From NCBI GenBank assembly GCA_030704615.1, contig CM060732.1:13764001-13828000 (forward strand): 64,000 nt of DNA, in the 5' to 3' direction. Below are positions 22,295 to 32,120 of this stretch, piece by piece. The position numbers and the translations under genes were made by a program. A model generated the notes under the pieces. The model worked only from the letters and a program-made list of their open reading frames with translations, was not told the origin of the DNA and did no database searches. How positions within the stretch are numbered: the stretch's first letter is position 1; each line of letters opens with the position of its first letter. The DNA is from Takakia lepidozioides (taxonomy: Eukaryota > Streptophyta > Takakiopsida > Takakiales > Takakiaceae).

Positions 22295-25200
22295 GACAGA
22301 CCCGGTGACTCCAAATCTGGAATGGTTCCCAAAGTACCAGGGACATGTGGAGCTTCCCCAAACCGGACAAACTCTCTGACCCCACATTCAACATGTGGAT
22401 GAACCGCATGACATGGTGGTTTCAGGTACTTCCCCACGCTTCGTTTGGGGCTTCTACTCTAGTAGGGGGTGGATTCATTGTATTTTTTCAGGAAAGCGAT
22501 CTGATGGAGAATCTCCACAGGTGACGACGAATGCGCAAGAGCAGTTGGACACACAAGCACATCAGTTCAAGATGGAGATATCTTTTGCAGCAGAGAGCCT
22601 ACGCGATTATGTGACGAGGTACTTTCTGCTCTACAAAACCAACCTATTCTTTCGGGAGATAGCAGATGCTCGCCGGAGCCACGAGTTCACCGACCAGCCG
22701 AACGCGGACAAAGCAGCAATGCGCCTTCTGTACAGGTACATACGCGCTGCCTTTATTTCAAGTCCTTGCATTTCAGGATGTTAGAGGCCTCATGTGGTGT
22801 TAGGGAAAAGGCGCCGAATTTCCAGTCAGGGCTCCGAAAATGGCTAAGTCCCTAGACTGGCTGGCCCTGAACTGGAAATTCGGCGCCATTTTCCAGTTCT
22901 AGGCCCTATTGCCGTTCAGGGACTTGGCCATTTTCGGGCTAAGTCCCTAGACTGGCTGGCCCGGAACTGGAAATTCGGCGCCATTTTCCAGTTCTAGGCC
23001 CTATTGCCGTTTAGGGACTTAGCCATTTTCGGGCTAAGTCCCTAGACTGGCTGGCCCTGAACTGGAAATTCGGCGCCATTTTCCAGTTCCGGGCCCTATT
23101 GCCGTTCAGGGACTTAGCCATTTTCAGGCTAAGTCCCTAGGGTGGCTGGCCCTGAAGTGGAAATTCGGCGCCATTTTCCAGTTCTAGGCCCTATTGCCGT
23201 TCAGGGACGTAGCCATTTTCGGGCTAAGTCCCTAGGGTGGCTGGCCCTGAACTGGAAATTCTTCGCCATTTTTCCAGTTCTAGGCCCTATTGCCGTTCAA
23301 AGACTTAGCCATTTTCGGGCTAAGTCCCTAGGGTGGCTGGCCCTGAACTGGAAATTCGGCGCCATTTTTCCAGTTCTAGGCCCTATTGCGGTTCTGGGAC
23401 TTAGCCATCTTCGGGCCAAACCGGGAAAAATGGCGCCGAATTTCCAGTTCAGGGCTCCCAAGATGGCTAAGTCCCTAGGTGGCAGTCACCGAAAACCGAA
23501 ATTCGGTGCCATTTTTCCATTTCTAGGCCCACTCACATCCGCCCCAACCTGGGAAAATGGTGCCGAATATGCATTTCAGGGACCTCATTGTGTTTTTCAT
23601 GAATGCAGGTACTGCAAGTTCTCCCTTTTGGAGAAAGGTCATCTGTCTTTCGAGCCACCATTCTTCCTGGCATGGAGGAACCCTGGGGCTGACTCCATGT
23701 ACACTGACGATATTGTGAAGGAGTCGCATCTGGAACATTTGCGTGATTGCCCTTGGTATGTGGACCTTCCGTCCGGCTCGCTCGACCCATCCGAGTTTCA
23801 ATTGAAGCTGGATGCTGAATTCCGACGAAACCGGGCTCCGTTGCCTCCGTTGGGTGCAAAAGAGGCAAAAGCGCTTGCGAACTCCAGGAAAGCGGCAGAG
23901 CTTGCTCAGGCAGGAATTCATGAGAAATTGCATGAGAAGAGTAAAGGCCAAAGGAAAAGGACAAGGAAACAGGTGAGTGCAGTAACACCCAAAAAGAAGA
24001 AAACCATCGGGGCATCGGAGGAGGCGCAGGAGGGGACCCAAGAGAGTGACTCGGACGACGACTTTGTTCAAGGTCATGCGACTGCTGTTGCTCCTACCCA
24101 GTCACCGGTCGTCCGGGTTCCCAAGTCAGTTCGGAGTGGGACTGGCTCTGCCAAGAAGTTGGCATTTGAGGGTGAGCCTACACGACGGTATTCGGCGGTG
24201 ACGTTTACGCACAGGCCAAAGCTAGAACCTCCAACCATCATCCAATGCGTCAATGAGAGCTTCCTTGACGCTCTCGCTGCCAGGGCAAAGAAGGTGGCAC
24301 ACAGCAAGTCTCTGGCGGAGCAGAAGGGGAAAGCCAAGAAGAGGGCTGGCGGTACAGAGCCTAAAGACACCCCTGGTTTTGAAGCCATGATGGAACTCTT
24401 CACGGCTGTGAGCACGGATTGCAAGAGCACTCGGGGGGGGGTTGAGGTGGAGAGAGCTTGCGACATGATTCTCCTCGACATTCCAGATGGGGAGCTGCTG
24501 GAGGGCCTGGATGGTGTGCCCACCTGGAACAGGTTTACTGAGGACTACTGGAAAGCCGGGTTTGGGCTGGCGGGGATGCTTCTGGATGACGGTGGATGTG
24601 TGGTTGTCCTTGCCACGAGAGGGAAGACCACAGAGAATGCGGTGGCAAGGTGGACACCAAAAAGTGTCACCCCGGTCCTCCTCATAAAATGGTTCTGCAT
24701 CAGTACACAGGGGTTGCAAACAGAGGGCCAAAGTGTAAGTTATCAATCTATTGCATTCACTTCATATTGTGGTGTATGTTAAGTAGACCCTGGAGTTGAT
24801 CCCTTCTTTGTTGGATGTGCAGACATTGGTGTTTGAGGCATATTGCTTTGTGAAGAGAGAGTCTACGTTCAAATTCTGCAACGACGGTCATCTTGTTGAT
24901 GCCGCTGTGGACCCTGTAACCTACGATGTCCTCTACAACTATGTGCCCCACTCCAGTATGCCGAAGGACACAAAGACAGGCAAACCGTGGCGGTACAGCC
25001 GGACCCGGAGCCCTGCTTTCATCCAAACCCTCATGGAGACGTGCTCGGATGTCCAAGGGCGGATTCTGGACCTCACATGCGGCACGGGTAAGCCTTCACG
25101 TGCTCAGTTTGTCCCCTGGCCCGATTGCAATTGCATGCCGCAAGCTATTAACCGCCCGCTTTGTTCCTCAGGTGCTTCAATGTGGGCAGGGACGTTGTCC

Positions 25201-25959
25201 GACAGGCATGTGTTCGCCTTCGAGCCAGATACTGCCCTCCACAACTCGGAACTTGCAGCGGCTGAACGTCTGCCGAAAGAGGAAGAGGCATCCTCGGAGG
25301 ATGAGGAAAAATCCGAGAAGGAGCAGGGGGAGGAAGTTGGGATCGAGGCCGAGGAGCCCCCGGTTTACGAGTGAGTGGTGGCATTGTAAGTTGCCTCCAG
25401 ATTTCGTGAGGCACCTCCCTCCGCTCTCTTATTTCATTGAAAACCCTTTCTGGTTGTGCTGGTATTGACATTCTTGAAGTGGATTTGTTCTTACTGTAGG
25501 ATGCCAAGTACTGCCGGAGGGACGTCTACACCGGAGTTCATGGGCAGGAGGAACGTGCATTTTTTTGCCAGGGGGGATTTCATGCCTAGTCCAGAAAGGG
25601 AGTACATCCTTCCTACTTATGCTGCCCGGCTTGCTTCGGTGTCCATTAGGAGGTGTTCCGAACCTAGTCGTGTACAGCAGATTTTAGACGAGGCAAGCCT
25701 CAAGAAAATGAAGATGAGGGAGGAGGCAGCAGCTATTAGAGCCCGTCGGGCTCGTAGATTTGTCTTGGATTTTGCTGAGGAAAGTGGGGGAGAAGACGCA
25801 GAAGATTCCCAGGAGGTGAGGTGGACAGTCCCCCAAGGAGAGGACGGGATTTTTGAGAGGCATAGTGGAACTGATGCATCACAGAGCTCGGAGGATGAGG
25901 GGGATGAGGGGGATGAGGAAGAAGGTGGGGCAAGCTCCTCGGAGGGTGTAGGAAAGTAG
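22295..25959 (+). CDS. ParB-like/DNA methyltransferase-like gene, 3' part: permuted N4/N6 methyltransferase domain
   Basis: This continues the gene begun at 9087. Supported exons include 22488-22737, 23609-24734, 24823-25087, 25172-25369 and 25501-25959, with GT-AG introns that keep the frame. A first exon at about 22300-22428 has a broken frame. Domain order is a cysteine/aromatic segment CRYCKFSLLEKGHLSFEP, a basic linker, then a beta-class methyltransferase with motif IV before motif I. The motif IV position reads DMILLDIPDG (24461-24490), followed by LLDDGGCVVVLATRG. The C-terminal part reads RTRSPAFIQTLMETCSDVQG, DLTCGTG (25069-25089) and HVFAFEPDTALHNSELAAAERL-like S-adenosylmethionine-binding elements. 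An acidic tail with WTVPQGEDGIFE ends at 25959. The usual DPPY-type catalytic motif is not preserved, so activity is doubtful. Conserved family residues and splice sites argue that this was a real expressed gene. Confidence 0.7.
22800..23575. repeat. GGCGCC minisatellite, about 95-bp unit, in an intron of the ParB-MTase gene
   Basis: About eight units carry two dyads each: GAACTGGAAATTCGGCGCC with ATTTTCCAGTTC, and GGGACTTAGCC with GGCTAAGTCCC. GGCGCC cores lie near 22882, 22978, 23072, 23167 and 23358, with one mutated to CTTCGCC near 23262. The array fills the intron between the exon ending CTTCTGTACAG near 22737 and the exon starting at 23609. An ORF running from 23142 through the array into the exon uses the array only because it is open, not because it codes. 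Confidence 0.9.
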
Positions 25960-26126
25960 TGCCCATTCCGGCTATGACAGTTAGAACACACACTTGTATA
26001 GACGTGGCTTGCCACAAAATTTGCAATAAAATGTTGCATTTCAAGTCCACTGGTGCCACATTCCAACTTCACATGACCCTATTTCCGTGCCTCCTAACCC
26101 TATTTCCGTGGACTCACAATGGTCTG
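25960..26126. other. 3' flank of the ParB-MTase gene
   Basis: Contains a likely polyadenylation signal (GCAATAAAATG near 26023) and two copies of CCTATTTCCGTG, related to the CCTATTACCGCG motifs at 3090-3150 and 63413. No gene. Confidence 0.45.
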
Positions 26127-26182
26127 CTCATGCTTTTTTTTTTTCCGCTCATGCTCATGCCGCTCATGAAATAGCAGCCCCC
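26127..26182 (+). repeat. CATGAGC-iteron terminal block (right end of the ParB-MTase unit)
   Basis: Four GCTCATG iterons end in CGCTCATGAAATAGCAGCCCCCC. On the minus strand this reads GGGGGGCTGCTATTTCATGAGC, matching the termini at 3384-3404 and 63523-63544. It lies about 170 bp after the ParB-MTase stop codon. I could not find the matching left end between 3405 and 9087. Confidence 0.6.
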
Positions 26183-28445
26183 CTGCTTGCTGTCGACTTA
26201 AGCACAATATAGTGAGCTGTAGCGATAACAATGAAGAAAATCACTTCAAAGGTGAAATGCAAGAAAATCTAAACACCTCCTCTTGTTCCAATTGAGGGAT
26301 GGAGATTTGTCTCCAGCAAATGCTATTTTTGATCTAAACTCAAATACATGCAATAGGACGGTAAGCTTAATACAGCACAAGACCAGTCAACTATTCAATG
26401 CTTGCCGAATGTCTGAGCCTACCTCCCTTTACTGTCAAAATAAGAGGTGTCATAGAGTTTACCAGCCCTACTCTAAAAGGAACCACACCTGCCAGTATGC
26501 ATACTTCTTCAAATTTCAAATTTCTCTTTTCACTTTGGCCCTTCTCGTCTTTACTTCTGAGGGGCTCTATCACATACCAGAGAGCTCCTATTCTGTCAGT
26601 TACCAACGCAATTCCATCAGTGACGAAGGTCAACAAAGTGAACAAGAACATTTCAATCTGCCCAACGAACCTGCCCGAAAAAAAACAATTAGAGTTTGAA
26701 ATTGATCACATTCCAAAAAGCGAAAAGTGTCTTATACAAGGACAGAAGAGCCACCTTTGTTCAACTTAGGTCCAACAAATATATATATTTTTCACCGGCA
26801 TCCCTGGATATTTCCGTAGGATACGATAATCCAAGCTAGAGATTAAATGGCTAAAAAACATGTAGAATTCTTCCACGTTTGTGCAGAATTCTTCAACGTT
26901 AGAAGTCCATATCTCATGTGTTGTTGTTGTTGTTGTGTTTTTTTTTTTTTTTTTCCTTCGACATTCATTTATTTCATTTTTATCTTTATGTTCTCCTCCT
27001 CTCTCCGCTCAGCCTCCACCTTCGGCAGCCAAAGGTGGTGTGTCAGTACAATCCCATGTCATTTTTCATTATTGTTTCTCGCAAATCCAAGCATACAATT
27101 ACGGGCAGCCCAAGAAAAAATATTATATTGCCACGTGGCCGCCGATTCCGCATCCACGTCACACTGATGGCTGATGACTGATGGCTGATAGTTGATAGAA
27201 TAGCAAATCCCTCACATACCACAAGGAGGGCCTCCGGACCCATCATTTCAACAGCCTCCCTTTCCAAGGGCCTTGTCTGGGGAGGACTTCGTAGTTTGGC
27301 CAGCTCTGATAATGATGGTAGGCCCAGCTTACGAACTTGTGGCTACCGCAATGCTATTGTCTGTGTGAATCACATAATACCAGGCCTCAATGACACAACT
27401 GGTAGCAGAACAAGGAAGTGAGCAAGAGGTAAAGAGAAAGGGAAAGAGAGAGAGCCTTGCAACACACCTGTCTGTGACCACCACCTTACGCTCCCTGCTT
27501 GCAGCAGTTGGACCTGTCTTTTAACAACACCACAAAATTACTCACTTTGTTTGTGTATCATAAGACAGACAACATAATCCATGCCCCAGTATATGTTTCT
27601 TAATATTAAAAAGTAGGTCAGACTTCTGACTGATGCAAACCAGAGACAAGCAAGCATAAACATTGTGCCGAGAAGAAGGGTAGACTTACAACATCAAGTG
27701 CAGGTGGGCCATATCATTGTGCTTGTAAACATACACTTCAGAATTGCTTTCCTTTTGTGCAATACGCACCTGATCTATGATTGACGTGTTATAGAGTCTG
27801 AAATATGGCCATCACACTCTCCTGCCCTTGCACCAGGTTGGGAGCCACACTGGCAATCACCACCATGTTGGCAGCAAATGCAGATGGATAGAGTAAGCAA
27901 TCCTGAACCCACCCCAGTGGTAAGGCCTTATATCTTATGCCCTTGCAGAGTTAGACACCAATGCAGCCGCTAGCTTGTAACATGACTCTTCAATCTCATT
28001 TAGGTGACAGGGTGTGTAATTGGGTACAACCCATAAACAAAGAGACATAAATTGGCAATAATCTTTAGGACTGGGCCTTTTTTTTTTTTTTGCATACCCC
28101 CTCTCTTTGACAATCTCCCCACACAAACACAAGGCATGGCATACCTGACATAGCATTTACCCAATGTTGCTGCAGAATACAAGTCATCAAATAGGGGGAT
28201 CTAAGATACATAAGGCTAACGTAATCGTTAGTGGTAATCGTTCCCTGAGAAGAGCAGCAACTTCTGCGATACTTCCGCGCTCATGTCACTATGCACGCTG
28301 TCTACATCGCAATCGTCCTCTCCTGTTCCCAAAGAAAGCAGCTCCAGATTGGTGAGGAATGCAATTCAAGACGAAAGAAGAACTGTAATTGGCATAGAAA
28401 CTGTCTTTTCCATTCATCTCAAAGGCCTATAATCAATTTTCTTAG
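26183..28445. other. Gene-free stretch
   Basis: No convincing coding region or RNA gene. Visible items are a GTTGTTGTTGTTG-plus-poly(T) run at 26922-26956, a GACTGATGGCTGAT repeat near 27168-27200, and a poly(T) run near 28078. Short ORFs are without recognisable domains. Confidence 0.5.
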
Positions 28446-28619
28446 GATTTTGGCATGGAAACACACACATAGGAAGGAGGCAAACCTGTAGAAATGGAAA
28501 CAGCTTTAGGAGAAGGAAAGCAACTCATAGGAGATTTTGGCATGGAAACACACACATAGGAAGGAGGCAAACCTGTAGAAATGGAAACAACTTTAGGAGA
28601 AGGAAAGCAACTCATAGGA
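28446..28619. repeat. Two tandem copies of an 87-bp unit
   Basis: GATTTTGGCATGGAAACACAC begins at 28446 and again at 28533. The two copies are almost identical. They sit at the 3' end of the Plavaka-like transposase. Confidence 0.9.
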
Positions 28620-30083
28620 AAGCAACTAAACTTGTACTTGTTGACGAAGAAATGGTTTGCTTCCAAAAATTCGGCATAACATGGACTGCCTGATCTAAAG
28701 CTGTGACTTTCTCGGTAGTTGTTTCAAATGCCTCCAACTCTCCGGCCTTTCGACGATAGGCTTGCAAGCGTGAGTTGTGCTTCAAAATCTGACCAGTAAA
28801 ATCGCGTCGATTGCTGGTTCGATAGGCAGCTTTCATCAAGTTGATGTGCATGTGCTCATACATGTTTGTGTTGTACTCGAAAGGTGAAACCTGAACGTCT
28901 AATTGAGTCGCTGAAATGCGTCATAGCATGGATTTTGACCAAGTTGAAAGAGGATTTTTGATATTCTACTAGGTTGTTCTTGAAGGATGAGATTGTCACA
29001 CGCAGGAGGGCTTCCATCTCTGCCAATGAAGCCTCTGAATACTCGCATTTATGACAGGCCAACTGATACCACTCAAGAAACTTGACAATGGCTGAAATAT
29101 GCGTGTCAGCATACAAACCCACCATACACAGAACAATAACCTGCATTATAGCTCGATGTTCAAAGGCTGCAAAATTAGCATTGGATCTAAAGTAGCCACC
29201 CTTGTCTGTTCCAGGTATCCGAAAGGATTGATAACGAGCAGTCCTTCGAATAACCAAAAGGCGATGATCCACTCTGGTAAAGTTTGATTATGGGCCACAC
29301 CCACCTCTGCCACATCCGGAGAATGTCGACTAGAGTCTTAAAAACCCCCAGATCTGATTGGTGCATAATATCAACATGAATGCATTTGTAAGGATTTCCA
29401 ATCTTTGTCCTACCTCCGCTGAAACCCCAAAGTGCACACTGCAAGATAAACACTGTCATTAGTTACATAATAGCCAGCCAACCAGAAACCCGTCAAGGAA
29501 GGTGACAGCCACATTTAAAGACTTACATACCTCAACCGAATGTACAGAATATTGCTTCAAGGTTTCACTGTTCTCATTCGTCGTTTCAACAAGTGACTTC
29601 ATTGTTGATTCTGTCGGGTACATAATTGGTAGCATCGTGTCACTCATGTTCTCCTTGACACATAAACATAAGCTACATGGCCTCTGGCATTTGTTTGTGT
29701 CAAAAGTCCCTGTAATCTGTATTAACCACAAGCATTCATGTATCACTCAACAAAAAAGTAGTCAAAACACTCCCTATAGGCTGTCTGGTGCATGTGACTT
29801 GTTTTTAGATAGTTGAAGACTATAATTAATGAGTGAAAATGTTTACCTTACAACCCTCCGGATGATCACAGATATAAGCAAAAAGTGTTGGGAATACAAA
29901 CTGTTCAATGCCGAATGGATCAACCATCGTCATCCCACTGTTCAAGCAAAATCCAAAGTCAGACAAAGATAGATAATCTCAAACATCCATCGATATATCA
30001 TCCAAAAACAGCAGCCGAACGAAGAGCATAAACAAATTAATACCAATCAAAACAGTAGATTGAGCCAATCGATGGAACCAAGT
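28612..30083 (-). pseudogene. Plavaka/KDZ-like transposase, 3' part
   Basis: Conserved pieces lie in order on the minus strand, separated by short introns or frame breaks. They are MTMVDPFGIEQFVFPTLFAYICDHPEGC (29851-29940, described here by its ends MTMVDPFG...HPEGC), a Cys pair segment CQRPCSLC near 29670, HVDIMHQSDLGVFKTLVDIL (29320-29380), a helical block at 28870-29275 with LVKIHAMTHFSDSIRRSG, and EHMHINLMKAAYRTSNRRDF near 28800-28850. This order matches Plavaka-group transposases, cut-and-paste enzymes related to the Kyakuja-Dileera-Zisupton class and best known from fungi. The gene is split by a chromovirus at 30089; its upstream part resumes at 37155. No intact reading frame remains. 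Confidence 0.65.
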
Positions 30084-30088
30084 ATTGA

Positions 30089-30882
30089 TGTCGCGGCCCC
30101 CCGGGCAGGGGGTCGGGACACATAGGGGCTGCCCCTGTGGTGGGGCAGCGGCAGCGATAGGTATGGTGTCGCGGCCCTTTGCCTTGAGGCAGGGGGTCGG
30201 GACACATGAGGGGCTGCCCCTGTGGTGGGGGCAGCGGCAGCGATAGGTATGGGGGGCTGAAGCACCCTTGAGTGCCCAAGGCACTCAAGGAGGCGGAGGC
30301 GCTCACTAGGTGGAGCCCCGCACACCGGGTTGCGGTGGAGGTGGCTCCACAAGGGGTGGTGGTAGCTTAGTGGGACTTAGTGGGGTGGCATAGGACTCAC
30401 CATGGGGTGGAGACCTCGAGGTGGAGTCGTGGGGAGTCTTGGGACTCATCACGGTCCATTGGGGCCGCGGTGAGTGGGCCAAGACTCACCGCGACTCACC
30501 ACCGGGAGTCGAGGGTTTTCGTGGTGGTTCGCCATAAAATGGCATGGCTGGTTATGAAACCCCCGCGGACAGCTACAGAAGTATATATAGGGAGTAGTAA
30601 CCCCGAGAACGGTGCAACCCGTTGGTGACCAAAACTAGTGAGTAAGCGAGCGAGCCGGAAAGCGACCAAAGAGTGGGGAGCTGTTCCGGACTGCCATCTA
30701 CCAAAGGGATTCTCCTAGTCCCAAATAGGTGGAGGGTTAGAGGGAAGCGGAAGGGGACCGTTATGTCCGGTGAGCAGCCGAAACTCCAAGTTGGGCCGGC
30801 GGCCAGGTTGGGAGTCAGGCGCGCGCATCAAAGCGAGTAACTATGACTTGAAGGGGAGTTTACCGAACTGAGGTGTGCGACA
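30089..30882 (+). repeat. 5' LTR of chromovirus copy 1
   Basis: 794 bp. The first 78 bp (30089-30166) are a partial tandem copy of the next segment starting at 30167, so the LTR has two heads. A TATA box (TATATATA) lies at 30582-30589 and should set the transcription start. Confidence 0.9.
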
Positions 30883-30884
30883 CT

Positions 30885-30896
30885 TGGTATCAGAGC
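30885..30896 (+). promoter_or_regulatory. Primer-binding site, initiator tRNA-Met type
   Basis: TGGTATCAGAGC starts two bases after the LTR end and matches the 3' end of plant initiator tRNA-Met, the usual primer for minus-strand synthesis in this class. Confidence 0.9.
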
Positions 30897-30937
30897 TTAG
30901 AGTTCAGTACGCGATCGTCCTTGGGATTGGCCTCATC

Positions 30938-32120
30938 ATGGGGTCGGGCAAGCCGAAGCGAAAGCGGAACGGCCCAAAAGATGATGATCCCGGTGAGCCC
31001 GATGGGGGCGACGTGTCACTGAGGCGGCCGTTTGAGGAAGCGATTAATGTTTCCGAAAACGAGGCCGCTCAGAGGCGGGAGGAATCCGAGGAGTCGGAGC
31101 CCGAGGAATCTTTGAGAGCTCCGACAAACCAAGAGATGCCTCCCATGCCGGCAGCCTTTTGGGAAGGGTTGTTGGCGCAGTTTGGCGGGACGTTGAAAGA
31201 CGTGTTGAAGGCGGCTAATGCCACTTCCACCAAGGCAAAGTTTAGGTGAAGCCTAAGGAACCCGGCACCTTCGAGGGCGTTCGAAACCGGAAGGCACTCA
31301 CAACCTGGCTCCTAGAGCTAGAGCAGTACTTCCGGGCGGCCAAGTTGAGTGACGAGGATCGGGTGGAAGTGGCTCCACCTATTTGAGGGGCTATGCTCAA
31401 CAATGGTGGCAGAAACGCCTTCACGACCGAGGCCCAAGCCCGGAACCTTGAACTGGAGTGAGTTCAAGGAATTGATGAAGAGACAGTTGTGCCCCTCAAC
31501 GCATCCTGGCTTGCCCGGGACAAGATGAGGATTTGAAGCAAACAGATGACATTCGGGGGTATTCCCTGCTTTCATGTGGCTGTTGCTCGAAGTCGCAGAC
31601 ATGGCAGACCAGAAATGGTCCTTCAACTTTGTGGCGGGACGCCCCCATGGGCTAGGCGGAAGTTGGAGGAGAAGCCACCCAAGACTTTGAACGAGGCAAT
31701 TGAGAGAGCTGAATGTTTCTTTCTTCGGATGTCCCTAGGGTGAGAGACAAGGCCGTACGGAGCTGAACCACAAGAAGACCCGGCGGGAAGGTGACTCCTC
31801 CCGACCGGAAAAGAAAGTGGATAGGCCCGCGGCGAAAATGGCACGTGGAAATCGAAGGGAGGTCCTTCACACGTCAAGGCGGCACCCGGTGCTTCGAAGG
31901 AAAAGCGGGTGGAGCGACTTATGGCGGACAGAAGGCGACCGTTGATGGAGTGTGTTTTCAATTGCGGGGAGCCCGGGCACATGGCCAAGAAGTGCACGAA
32001 GCCCCGGGCAATTGAACATGACTCGGGCGACCACAGAGCTGTCGGAAGATACCATCAGTCGCTTTGGTGGAAGCGGTGGTCCGCCAGGACTTGCAAGGTA
32101 GGCAAATTTTTCTTGTGAGT
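30938..32120 (+). pseudogene. Gag of chromovirus copy 1 (frameshifted)
   Basis: The ATG at 30938 follows the primer site. The N-terminal part is basic (GKPKRKRNGPKDD) and then acidic. The capsid homology includes LELEQYFRAAKLSDEDR-type residues but is spread over frames after 31249. A CCHC knuckle near 31951-31998 is disturbed by an extra T. Copy 2 is open where this one is broken, so the ancestral gag was probably intact. Confidence 0.8.

Noticed and set aside
23142-23608. Extending the methyltransferase gene start to the ORF start at 23142
   Set aside because: That part is minisatellite sequence; the CRYCKFSLL exon begins after an acceptor at 23608, and the same splice phase is seen in the paralogue at 38174.
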